This document shows positions 41,966-49,627 of a stretch of 64,000 nt of DNA, piece by piece. The position numbers and the translations under genes are program-made. The notes beneath the pieces are model-generated. The model was given only the letters and a program-made list of their open reading frames with translations, had not been told where the DNA came from and searched no databases. The first letter of the stretch is position 1. Each line of letters opens with the position of its first letter. The stretch is from Pseudooceanicola endophyticus (lineage in GTDB: Bacteria; Pseudomonadota; Alphaproteobacteria; Rhodobacterales; Rhodobacteraceae), in the NCBI RefSeq assembly GCF_018760365.1, contig NZ_JAHIAB010000014.1, forward strand, positions 1 through 64,000, read 5' to 3'.

Positions 41966-42448
41966 CTACCCCTGCACGCACCAGCCGCGGATGATCACCG
42001 CCTGGCGCGCCGGGCGGGCGCTTTGCAGCGTGCCCAGGAACAGGCGCCGGTTCAGCACGTCCCACCGGCCCGCCGGCGCGGTAACCTGGATCCGAGAGAA
42101 GGCGTAGCGCCCGCCCTCTGCCGCCTCGTCGATGACGACCCGGTTGCGCAGGGTCAGCACCTCTGCGCTGCCCTCGATCTGCATCTCGTAAAGCGCATCC
42201 AGTTCCTTCACCCCGTCGGGGCGCAGGGTCTGGCGGTCCGCGCCGCCCGCAAGCACCTTGCCGCACAGCCCCTCGAAGCCGGGGCCACCGCGAAACTCTC
42301 CGCCCAGGATCGGCACGATGAAGCGCTGGCCGGCGGGACCGGCGCCCAGATCCTGCCGGTCGCCCACGTCGATCAGCGCCTCCCAGGCCAGGGTGCAGCT
42401 GGGGGGACAGGGCGGAACGCCGTCCAGAAGGGACATCGCATCGGTCAT
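41966..42448 (-). CDS. DUF3237 family protein
   Basis: This 160-aa beta-barrel-like protein of the DUF3237 family has a characteristic IPILGGEFRGGPGFEGLCGKVLAGGAD segment (residues 46-71), then IEGSAEVLTLRNRVV, and a C-terminal RLFLGTL. Members often neighbour transporters and hydrolases for organic or aromatic acids; no activity is established. It is translationally coupled to the LysR gene (ATGA overlap), unusual in that the regulator is first in the operon. It diverges from the TTT transporter operon and so probably belongs to the same catabolic set. Confidence 0.75.
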   Translation of the reverse strand: MTDAMSLLDGVPPCPPSCTLAWEALIDVGDRQDLGAGPAGQRFIVPILGGEFRGGPGFEGLCGKVLAGGADRQTLRPDGVKELDALYEMQIEGSAEVLTLRNRVVIDEAAEGGRYAFSRIQVTAPAGRWDVLNRRLFLGTLQSARPARQAVIIRGWCVQG

Positions 42449-43395
42449 TGGAAACTCCGGTGATCGGTATGGCTGAGGGTGTATTCGACGAAGCTGCGGG
42501 TGCCGCTCTGGGCCTCCTTCGGGTTCCAGACCAGCCCGAGCGGATCCAGCGGGACCTCGATCCCGGTGTTCAGCACCACCAGCTGGCCGGTCACGATCCA
42601 CGGCAGCGCAACGCTGTAGGGCATCATCGTGACCATGGTCCCCTCGCGCAGAAGCATCCACGACAGCAGCATCTGCCGCGACACCACCCGAGCCTGGGGC
42701 GCCGAGGCAAAGCCGTAGCTCTCGGCGATTTCCTCGTAGCGGCGGCGGGCCACGGTGGCGATGTGATTGGGCAGCCAGAGCGCCTCTCGAAGGGCCTCGG
42801 GGGGCACATGGTCCTGCCCGGCCAGCGGATGGGTGCTGGCGGCCACAACGACCAGGCTGTCGGTCTTGCAGGGCAGGAATTCCCAGCCCTCGGGCAGCAC
42901 CTCCGAAGCGCGACAGCACAGCAGGTCGACCTCTCCGCTGGCGATCGCGGCCTCCTGGTTCAGGCCGTAAACCTCGCTCAGCTGAAGCTGGATGGTGCGA
43001 TGCTGGCGGGCGAAATCGGGCAGCACCTCCTGCAGGATCGCGCCGGCCCCGGCGGTGGTGGCGGCCAGGCGGACAAGGGTGCTCTGGTGGTCGCGGCGCA
43101 GGATCACCGTCTCGGCGCTTTCCTGCACGGCGGTCAGGATGCGGCGCGCCACCAGCTCCAGGTCGCGGGCCAGCTCGGTCGGTTCGATCCCGCGGTTGTG
43201 GCGCAGGAACAGGGGCATGCCCACCAGTTTCTCCAGCTCGGCCACCAGTTGCGACATGCCCGGCTGGGTCATCCCCATCGACTCCGCCGCCCGCGCCATG
43301 CTGCGCAGATCGCAAAGCCGCACCAGCGCCTGCATGTGGCGAAACTTGCCCCGTGTCATCAGCCGCTGGATCAGCGCCTGGGTGTCTGTCGCCAT
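42445..43395 (-). CDS. LysR-family transcriptional regulator
   Basis: This 316-aa regulator has an N-terminal helix-turn-helix (LVRLCDLRSMARAAESMGMTQPGMSQLVAELE, about 24-55) and a substrate-binding-like effector domain. It is divergent from the tctC-hydrolase-tctC-tctBA operon with a 114-base AT-rich intergenic region that contains an 8-bp inverted repeat. It most likely senses the transported acid or its product and controls that operon, and itself together with the DUF3237 gene. Confidence 0.85.
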   Translation of the reverse strand: MATDTQALIQRLMTRGKFRHMQALVRLCDLRSMARAAESMGMTQPGMSQLVAELEKLVGMPLFLRHNRGIEPTELARDLELVARRILTAVQESAETVILRRDHQSTLVRLAATTAGAGAILQEVLPDFARQHRTIQLQLSEVYGLNQEAAIASGEVDLLCCRASEVLPEGWEFLPCKTDSLVVVAASTHPLAGQDHVPPEALREALWLPNHIATVARRRYEEIAESYGFASAPQARVVSRQMLLSWMLLREGTMVTMMPYSVALPWIVTGQLVVLNTGIEVPLDPLGLVWNPKEAQSGTRSFVEYTLSHTDHRSFQ

Positions 43396-43509
43396 GGATC
43401 CCCCTTTGATATAAGAAACGCTTTTGGCGTCCCATAATTTTTTATTTTCTGATTATATCACGCCTTCGTAAGCTGGCAATCGGAGGACTTTTCAAGGGAG
43501 GAGCAGAGG
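43396..43509. promoter_or_regulatory. Divergent LysR/TTT promoter region
   Basis: This AT-rich region carries TGATATAA (43407-43414) and its inverse TTATATCA (43453-43460). The second arm contains a minus-strand TATAAT (43452-43457), a good -10 for the LysR gene. Long A/T runs (43436-43450) lie between the arms. The arrangement fits a LysR operator/promoter; GGGAGGAG at 43496-43503 is the ribosome binding site of the first tctC. Confidence 0.5.
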
Positions 43510-44505
43510 ATGTCTGCAAACGCTTCGCGGATCACGCGGCGCGCCATGCTGGTCGCGTCGCTGGCAACCGGCCTGTCGCTGGGCTTGGGCCCGGCCATGG
43601 CGCGGGCCGCTGACTGGCCGAAAGGGCCGGTCCAACTGGTGGTGCCGGCCAAGCCCGGCGGCGGCACCGACAGTGCCGCGCGCATCGTGGCGGCCGCGCT
43701 GAAAGAGGTGATCCGGCGCCCGGTCATCGTGGTCAACCAGCCCGCCGGCGGCGGTGCCGTGGCGGCCGAGACGGTGCGCAACGCCAAACCCGACGGGCAG
43801 ACGCTGCTGTTCTATCACACCGGCCTGCTGTCCACCTACCGCACCGGCGGCTACGACCATTCGCCGGTGACCGATTTCAGCGCGCCGGTGATCATGCCGA
43901 TGCATGGCAGCTACGCGCTGGTCACCGGCCCGGACAGCGGCATCACCGACGTCAAGGCACTGGTGGCCAGGGCGATCGCCGAACCGGACAGCGTGACGCT
44001 GGGCGTGCAGATCCGCGGCGCCACCCATTTCATGGCCGGACTGCTGGAGGGCGATTCCGACGCCAGGTTCCGCATCGTCGACGCCGGAAGCGACAGCGAC
44101 AAGCTGGTTGCGGTCCAGGGCGGCCAGATCGATGCGGCCTTCGTCAACACCCCCTCGGCGCTGCAGTACCAGCAGGCCGGAAAGGCCCGCATCCTCGGCA
44201 CGATCTCGGGCGATCCGGGGCGCGATCCGGGTGCACCGGAGCTGCCCTCGGTCGACGAACAGGGCTATCGCGACATGGTGTTCGGCTTCATCTTCTTTGC
44301 CCTCGGGCCCAAGGCGCTTCCGGCGCAGACCCAGGCGCAGATCAACACCGCCTTCACCCAGGTCCTGACCGATCCCGGGGTGCTGGCCCAGTTCACCCAG
44401 ATGAAGATGCCGCTCAGCGTGCTGGGGCCGGAGGCCGGACAGGCGCGGCTGGCCCAGGACGATGCCCGGATCGCCCGGACCGCCCGGGTGCTGGGCTTCG
44501 AATGA
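43510..44505 (+). CDS. tctC: TTT-family periplasmic substrate-binding protein (first TctC)
   Basis: This 331-aa solute-binding protein of the tripartite tricarboxylate transporter family has an N-terminal signal with SRITRRAM, Tat-like, and cleavage near ARA-AD (residue 35). The mature start ADWPKGPVQLVVPAKPGGGTDSAAR is the family's ligand-loop signature. It binds a carboxylated solute in the periplasm for the TctAB membrane pair downstream. A second tctC lies two genes on, so one membrane unit may serve two binding proteins. The ligand is unknown. Confidence 0.9.
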   Translation: MSANASRITRRAMLVASLATGLSLGLGPAMARAADWPKGPVQLVVPAKPGGGTDSAARIVAAALKEVIRRPVIVVNQPAGGGAVAAETVRNAKPDGQTLLFYHTGLLSTYRTGGYDHSPVTDFSAPVIMPMHGSYALVTGPDSGITDVKALVARAIAEPDSVTLGVQIRGATHFMAGLLEGDSDARFRIVDAGSDSDKLVAVQGGQIDAAFVNTPSALQYQQAGKARILGTISGDPGRDPGAPELPSVDEQGYRDMVFGFIFFALGPKALPAQTQAQINTAFTQVLTDPGVLAQFTQMKMPLSVLGPEAGQARLAQDDARIARTARVLGFE

Positions 44506-44567
44506 TGCCATTACCTGCCGGCCTCCTCCTCTGACAGCGGGGCCGGCCCTTCCCAAGGAGATCCCAC

Positions 44568-45482
44568 ATGACACCCGAAGACCTGAGCCCGCTGGACCGC
44601 GCCCAGCTGGCCGAGAAGCTGCGCAGCAACCCGACGCTGACCTTCCGCAACACCCCCGAACAGCAGGCCCTGCTGGACAGGGTCACGGTGACGGAAAAGA
44701 TGATCCCGACCCGGCATGGCGATTGCCGCACCCTGCTGGTCACCCCACCCGAGGCCGGCGCCAATGCGCCGCTGTTCATCAACTTCCACGGCGGCGGTTT
44801 CGTGCGTGGACACGAGCTGCGCGATACGATCTTCAGCGCCGCAATTGCGCTGCGGACCGGCGCCAGGGTGCTGGACGTGGATTACCGCCTGGCGCCCGAA
44901 CACCGCTTTCCCGTCGCCTTCGAGGAATGCTACGACATGGTCGCCTGGGTCTTTTCCCATGCCGATCAGCTGGGCATCGACCCCGGGCGGATCGCCCTGG
45001 GAGGCCATAGCGCAGGCGGCAACCTGACCGCTACGATCACACTTAAAGCCCATCATACCGGTGACTTCCGGCCCGTTCTTCAGGTTCTGGATTACCCGTT
45101 CCTGGACGCCGCCACCGACCCCGAGGACAAGACCCCCGGGATCGAGGACGCGGTTCTGCCCTATGAACGGATGCGCAGCTTCAACCGGCTGATCCTGGCG
45201 GACCCGGCCGAGGCCCGGAACCCGTATCTTTCGCCCGTGTTCACCGACCCCGCACGCCTGCCGGGCATTGCCCCCGCGCTGGTGCTGGTGGCCGGTCTGG
45301 ACCCGCTGGCCGGTGAGGCCGAGCGTTATGCCACGATGCTGGTCGCCGCCGGGACAGAGGTGCGCCTGCGCAAGTTCCTCAACAGCCGCCACGGCTTTGT
45401 CACCAACGGTCTGGAAGAAGCCGCAGAAGCCCGCGACCTGATGGTCTCGGCGCTGAAAGAGGCCTTCGCGCGTCCGATCTGA
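44568..45482 (+). CDS. Alpha/beta hydrolase (HSL-type esterase)
   Basis: This 304-aa serine hydrolase of the hormone-sensitive-lipase group has the HGGGFVRG oxyanion motif (74-81), the nucleophile Ser148 in GHSAGG, an acid in GLDPLAGEAE and His in NSRHGF. It lacks a signal peptide. Between two tctC genes it probably hydrolyses an imported ester or lactone, or a CoA-free acyl compound, in the cytoplasm. Start after AAGGAG. Confidence 0.85.
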   Translation: MTPEDLSPLDRAQLAEKLRSNPTLTFRNTPEQQALLDRVTVTEKMIPTRHGDCRTLLVTPPEAGANAPLFINFHGGGFVRGHELRDTIFSAAIALRTGARVLDVDYRLAPEHRFPVAFEECYDMVAWVFSHADQLGIDPGRIALGGHSAGGNLTATITLKAHHTGDFRPVLQVLDYPFLDAATDPEDKTPGIEDAVLPYERMRSFNRLILADPAEARNPYLSPVFTDPARLPGIAPALVLVAGLDPLAGEAERYATMLVAAGTEVRLRKFLNSRHGFVTNGLEEAAEARDLMVSALKEAFARPI

Positions 45483-45518
45483 ACCGGGCCCGATCATCAT
45501 GTCTTTGGGAGGAGATAC

Positions 45519-46475
45519 ATGAAGATGCTCAAGACTCTGGCCGCTGCGGTTCTGGCCCTCGGGCTGGCCACGGCGGCTCAGGCGGCGGACTGGCCCAAGG
45601 GGCCGGTCCAGCTGCTGGTACCGGCGAAGGCGGGGGGCGGATCGGACCTGATGGCCCGGATCTTTGCCGATTACCTGCATTCGAAGATCCGCGTGCCGGT
45701 CGTGGTGGTGAACCAGCCCGCCGGCGGCGGAACACTGGCCTACGAGACCGTGCGCAATGCCAGGCCGGATGGGCAGACGCTGCTGTTCACCCATACCGGC
45801 CTGCTGGTGAATGCCCATACCGGGCGCTACGCCCACCCGGTGTCGGACTTCACCACCATCGCCATCGGGCAAAGCTATCCGCCGCAGGTGCTGGCGGTGG
45901 CCCCCGATGCGCCCTGGACGGATCTGAAGGATTTCATCCGGGACGCCCGCGCCCATCCCGACCGCTACAGTTTCGGCGTCTCGCTGGGCGGCACGTCGCA
46001 TTTCATCGCCGGCCAGATCATGGACGCCGAGGATGTGAAGCTGAAGCTGGTCGAGGCCGCCTCCGAAGTGGACAAGGTCGTGGCGCTTCAGGGCGGCAAT
46101 ATCGACATCGGCAACCTGAGCGCGGGGGCCGCGGCGCAATACGTGCAGGCGGGCAAGCTGAAGGTGCTGGCGATGATCGACAGGGATCCCGACCCGGCCT
46201 ATCCCGCTTTCGTGCCGGCGGTGCAGCAGGGGGTGAACGTCACATGGCTGGCGCCGCTGGTGCTGTGGGGACCGAAGGGCATGGACCCGGCGCTGGTCAC
46301 GCGGATCAACGGCATCGTCGCCGGGATGGCCGAGGATCCGGCCACGCGGGAACGGCTGGCGAAGATGTCGAGCCGCTTTGCCCCATTAGACGTGGCGCAG
46401 TCGCGCCAGCTGGTCGACGAAGAGGACGCCAAGATCGCCAGGCTGGCCGCAAGACTGGGCCTGGGCCGGGAGTGA
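45519..46475 (+). CDS. tctC: TTT-family periplasmic substrate-binding protein (second TctC)
   Basis: This 318-aa TctC-type protein has a Sec signal peptide (MLKTLAAAVLALGLATAAQA, cleavage before ADWPKG). It is a clear paralogue of the 43510 product: the mature starts are almost identical (ADWPKGPVQL, VPAKAGGGSDLMAR). It is closer to tctB/tctA and is probably the main binding protein. Two tandem hairpins follow its stop. RBS GGGAGGAG. Confidence 0.9.
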   Translation: MKMLKTLAAAVLALGLATAAQAADWPKGPVQLLVPAKAGGGSDLMARIFADYLHSKIRVPVVVVNQPAGGGTLAYETVRNARPDGQTLLFTHTGLLVNAHTGRYAHPVSDFTTIAIGQSYPPQVLAVAPDAPWTDLKDFIRDARAHPDRYSFGVSLGGTSHFIAGQIMDAEDVKLKLVEAASEVDKVVALQGGNIDIGNLSAGAAAQYVQAGKLKVLAMIDRDPDPAYPAFVPAVQQGVNVTWLAPLVLWGPKGMDPALVTRINGIVAGMAEDPATRERLAKMSSRFAPLDVAQSRQLVDEEDAKIARLAARLGLGRE

Positions 46476-46483
46476 GGAAACAG

Positions 46484-46535
46484 GCGGCGGGCGGATCTCT
46501 GCCCGCCGCACGGGGCCCGGACCGTCCGGTCCGGG
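46484..46535 (+). promoter_or_regulatory. Two tandem hairpins between tctC and tctB
   Basis: GCGGCGGGC (46484-46492) pairs with GCCCGCCGC (46501-46509) in a perfect 9-bp stem. CCCGGACC (46516-46523) pairs with GGTCCGGG (46528-46535) in a perfect 8-bp stem. They occupy the 76-base gap between the binding-protein gene and the membrane genes. Such structures can stabilise the upstream mRNA or attenuate downstream expression so that the binding protein is made in excess; that role is inferred. Confidence 0.6.
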
Positions 46536-46551
46536 ACGAGGAGGAGAGCAC

Positions 46552-47007
46552 ATGCAACGTATCGATCAACTCACCAGCCTGGTGCTGGTGGCGGTCGGGC
46601 TGATCGTGATCGCGATGACCAGCCGGATCACCTACACATCCTTTACCGACGACCCGGGGCCGAGGCTGTTTCCCTATCTCGGGGCGGCAGTGCTGATCCT
46701 GTCGGGCCTGTCGATCTTCGTGAAAGCCTGTCGCGACAAGCCCGGCAGCGCCATCCCCGTGGACCGCGCCCTGATGCTGCGCGGCGCAATGCTGTTCGCG
46801 CTGATGGGGCTTTACGCGCTGGCGATGAAGCTCGTGGGGTTCTACCCGGCGACGCCGGTCGCGGTCTTCGCGCTTTACTGGATGATCGCGGGCGCCAGTC
46901 GCCGCCTCTGGCGCGGCATCGTTCTGGGCCTGGCGACGACGCTGTTCATCTATCTTCTTTTCACGCTCGGGCTGCAATCCTACCTGCCCGAAGCCAGCCT
47001 GTTCTGA
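46552..47007 (+). CDS. tctB: TTT-family small membrane subunit TctB
   Basis: This 151-aa protein has four hydrophobic helices, the size and layout of TctB: LVLVAVGLIVIAMTSRI at the start, then PRLFPYLGAAVLILSGLSIF, a segment typical of the family. It forms the membrane unit with TctA, whose gene follows after seven bases. RBS GGAGGAG. Confidence 0.85.
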   Translation: MQRIDQLTSLVLVAVGLIVIAMTSRITYTSFTDDPGPRLFPYLGAAVLILSGLSIFVKACRDKPGSAIPVDRALMLRGAMLFALMGLYALAMKLVGFYPATPVAVFALYWMIAGASRRLWRGIVLGLATTLFIYLLFTLGLQSYLPEASLF

Positions 47008-47014
47008 GGCCGCC

Positions 47015-48499
47015 ATGATCCACGCATTCATCGACCTCGTGCATCCGCTGACCTTTGTCATCATCCTGGGCGCCTCGATCCTGGGGGTCATCCTGGGCGC
47101 CATTCCGGGCCTGTCGGGGGGGCTGGGCGTGGCCCTGCTGCTGCCCGTCACTTTCGGCATGGAGGCCGCAACCGGGCTGGCCATGCTGGTGGCCATCTGG
47201 GTGGGCGGCGTCTCGGGGGCCATGGTGGGGTCCATCCTTCTGGGCATCCCCGGCTCCCCTTCCGCCATCGCCACCTGTTTCGACGGCTATCCGATGACCC
47301 GCAAGGGACAGGCCGTGAAGGCGCTTGGCGCGGCGATCACCGCCAGCTTCCTCGGGACCTTCTTCTCGATCCTGATCGCCGCCTGGCTCAGCCCGATCAT
47401 TGCGGATCTGGCACTGAAGCTGGGGCCATGGGAATATTTCTCGCTCGGGTTCTGCGCCATTGCGCTTGTGGCTTCGCTGTCGCGGGACAATGTGGGCAAG
47501 GGCATGGCGGCGGCGGCCCTGGGCCTGCTGGCGGCCTGCGTGGGCTTTGCGCCCATCGACGGCACCGCGCGCTTCTCCTTCGGCAACATGTACCTCTCCA
47601 GCGGTTTCGACTTGATCGCCATGATGCTGGGCCTTTTCGCGCTGAAGCAGATCGTCATGGATTTCGCCCGCGGCACCCGCGCCGTGCAGAAGGTGGAGGC
47701 CCGAAACATCTCGGGCTTCGGCGTCACCTTGCAGGAATTCCGCGACAATGCCTGGAACCTGGTGCGCTCCTTCGGGATCGGCATCTGGATCGGTTTCCTG
47801 CCCGGCATGGGCGCCGCGCTGTCGAACATGGTGGCCTATGCCCAGGCCAAGAGCGCCTCCAAACATCCGGAGAAATTCGGCAAGGGCTGCATCGACGGCG
47901 TCTTCGCCTCGGAGGTGTCCAACAATGCCAGCGTCGGCGGATCCGTCATCCCGATGATCGCGCTTGGCATTCCGGGCGATGGCACCACGGCGATCCTGCT
48001 GGGCGGGCTGATGATCCACGGCATCCAGCCCGGCCCGCTGCTGTTCACCAACAACCCCGAGATCGTCTACACCGTCTTCGCCACGGCGCTGCTTTCTGCG
48101 GTGATGGTGCTGGTCGTGCAGTTCTTCGGGATGCGGCTGTTCCCGGCGATCCTGAAGGTGCCCTATCACTACCTTTATCCGCCCATCGTCGTGCTCAGCT
48201 TCGTGGGCGTCTTCGTGAATACCGGCGGGGCCTATATCTTTGCCATGCTGCTGGGCTTTGCCGCGCTTGGCATCCTGATGGACCTGGTCAAGCTGCCGAT
48301 CAGCCCCTTCATCCTGGCCTTCATCCTGGGGCCGATGCTGGAATCGAACCTGCGCAAGGGCTTCACCTATTCCACCGATGGCGCCTGGGCCTTCCTGACG
48401 CGGCCGATCTCGGCCGGGTTGCTGGCCATCGCGGTGTTCAGCATCCTGTGGCCCTACCTGAAGCCCCTGCTGATCCGCCGCCGGCTGTCCCACGGCTGA
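47015..48499 (+). CDS. tctA: TTT-family large membrane subunit TctA
   Basis: This 494-aa protein has about 12 helices and the two TctA repeat signatures: LGAIPGLSGGLGVALLLPVTF with GIPGSPSAIATCFDGYPM in the first half, and FLPGMGAALSNMVAYAQAK with GIPGDGTTAILLGGLMIHG in the second. It is the ion-coupled translocation subunit of the tricarboxylate transporter family. It ends the operon at a strong hairpin. Confidence 0.9.
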   Translation: MIHAFIDLVHPLTFVIILGASILGVILGAIPGLSGGLGVALLLPVTFGMEAATGLAMLVAIWVGGVSGAMVGSILLGIPGSPSAIATCFDGYPMTRKGQAVKALGAAITASFLGTFFSILIAAWLSPIIADLALKLGPWEYFSLGFCAIALVASLSRDNVGKGMAAAALGLLAACVGFAPIDGTARFSFGNMYLSSGFDLIAMMLGLFALKQIVMDFARGTRAVQKVEARNISGFGVTLQEFRDNAWNLVRSFGIGIWIGFLPGMGAALSNMVAYAQAKSASKHPEKFGKGCIDGVFASEVSNNASVGGSVIPMIALGIPGDGTTAILLGGLMIHGIQPGPLLFTNNPEIVYTVFATALLSAVMVLVVQFFGMRLFPAILKVPYHYLYPPIVVLSFVGVFVNTGGAYIFAMLLGFAALGILMDLVKLPISPFILAFILGPMLESNLRKGFTYSTDGAWAFLTRPISAGLLAIAVFSILWPYLKPLLIRRRLSHG

Positions 48500-48508
48500 G
48501 CGCAGAGA

Positions 48509-48532
48509 GCCCCCGGTCGCCGGACCGGGGGC
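48509..48532. terminator. Perfect 10-bp hairpin between convergent tctA and glyoxalase-related gene
   Basis: GCCCCCGGTC (48509-48518) pairs perfectly with GACCGGGGGC (48523-48532) with a 4-nt loop. It follows the tctA stop and precedes the minus-strand stop at 48546, so it may end both transcripts. No T run of note. Confidence 0.65.
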
Positions 48533-48545
48533 CCTGTGGCAGGGC

Positions 48546-48977
48546 TCAGGACGGGGCCATCCGCACCGTCAGCTGCGCGACCCCGTCCGAGGTGCGCCGC
48601 AGGCTACAACCATCCGCGCCGATGGTGCCACGCAGGCGGTGACGCCAGTTCGAGAAGCTTTCGAACCGCACGGTATCTACGGGCTGGTCAAGCGCGATCT
48701 CGACCTGGCGGTGCCCCTCGGGGCCCGAAAGGCCCACGATCCGGCCCCTGTAGGCCTGGCCAAGATATTCTCCGCGGACCCGCGCGCCCAGCGACAGCAC
48801 CGGCGGCGCATTGGCGAGGGCAAGCCGGGCGTGCAGCGTGTTCCAGTCGCGGGCGCCGTGCTGGCGCGCCACGAGTTCAAGGGCCTGGGCATGGCTGACA
48901 ACCGTGCCCTGCGCCTGCAGGGCCTGCCTGAGCGCACGGGCCTGGGCCTTGACGGCCTCAAGGGTCGGTCGGCTCAT
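48546..48977 (-). CDS. Glyoxalase-related small protein
   Basis: This 143-aa protein's N-terminal 60 residues match the glyoxalase-related domain: LEAVKAQARALRQALQAQG, then SHAQALELVARQHGARDWNTLHA. The C-terminal half is beta-rich (GRIVGLSGPEGHRQVEIALD) and probably a small barrel. Catalytic function is not established for the family. The start at 48977 follows GGGAGG; a longer frame upstream is not supported. It is a single gene. Confidence 0.7.
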   Translation of the reverse strand: MSRPTLEAVKAQARALRQALQAQGTVVSHAQALELVARQHGARDWNTLHARLALANAPPVLSLGARVRGEYLGQAYRGRIVGLSGPEGHRQVEIALDQPVDTVRFESFSNWRHRLRGTIGADGCSLRRTSDGVAQLTVRMAPS

Positions 48978-49307
48978 GCGGACCTCCCGGCGGGGGCATG
49001 GCCCGGGGCAAGGGGTCTGGGGGCACGCAGGATCGCGCGGCGTGCAGGAAGGGGGCTTCGTAAGATTTCGGCGGGTCCGACGGACATCGCTCATTCCTCT
49101 GCTGAGGCATTTCGGATCTGGAGGGAGCCTGCATTGCCCACCTGCGAAATGCATCGAGGGTGAGGGATCGTCTGTTCCGGGCTTCACCGTGACTTGCGTC
49201 CGCAGGCGGCAGGTGCCCGGCACCTCTGTTCTGCCTAGGCGGAAAGCGCCGCAAAGGCAAGCGCCGCGCAACGCGATGCGCCACGGGATCGAAACGGGGC
49301 GGGACAG
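48978..49307. other. 330-base stretch without a gene
   Basis: Between the glyoxalase-related gene and tRNA-Ser, open frames on both strands show no similarity. The minus-strand promoter of the glyoxalase-related gene should lie here, and the 3' part is the tRNA trailer. Nothing else is recognised. Confidence 0.5.
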
Positions 49308-49395
49308 TGGCGGAGGAGGTGGGATTCGAACCCACGGATGGTTGCCCATCGTCGGTTTTCAAGACCGGTGCAATCGACCACTCTGCCACTCCTCC
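49308..49395 (-). tRNA. tRNA-Ser(TGA)
   Basis: The minus strand folds as a class II tRNA. The 7-bp acceptor stem is GGAGGAG (5' end at 49395) with CTCCTCC (49312-49318), then discriminator G and an encoded CCA (49308-49310). The anticodon TGA is read at 49359-49361 in a CTTGAAA loop. There is a long variable arm and a GGTTCGAATCC T-arm. It reads UCA/UCG-type serine codons. The TctA end and the glyoxalase-related gene are on one side and the flavoprotein on the other; no integrase is adjacent. Confidence 0.95.
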
Positions 49396-49552
49396 GACGG
49401 GATGTCGTTTAGCCGCCGGTTTCCGATTCTGAAAGGCCCGGCCACGTTGCCGTAACGGCCCGGCCCTGCCCGCGCCCCTGCCCGCCGCAATCCCCGGTCC
49501 CGGGCGGGATCTGGCCGACAGGGGTCCGGTCACGCCCCTGTGACACCTTGAT

Positions 49553-49566
49553 TTGTCCTAGATCAA
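49553..49566 (+). promoter_or_regulatory. FNR/FnrL-like box ahead of the flavoprotein gene
   Basis: TTGTC-CTAG-ATCAA (49553-49566) matches the FNR-type consensus TTGAT-N4-ATCAA with a good right half and a left half like TTGAY with one mismatch. It also sits in a longer CTTGAT/ATCAAG inverted repeat. It lies 62 bases ahead of the start at 49628, a suitable place for an activating site. Control by low oxygen is a hypothesis that fits the neighbouring hydrogenase. Confidence 0.45.
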
Positions 49567-49627
49567 GGGCGGGGGTGATAGGATCACGTAGTACAAAGAT
49601 ACATTTGAAATTCATGGGACTTTCGAG

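Noticed and set aside
48958-49533. Minus-strand frame across the tRNA containing GGVAEWSIAPVLKT
   Set aside because: This peptide is the usual artefact of translating a tRNA-Ser gene; the tRNA is clear.
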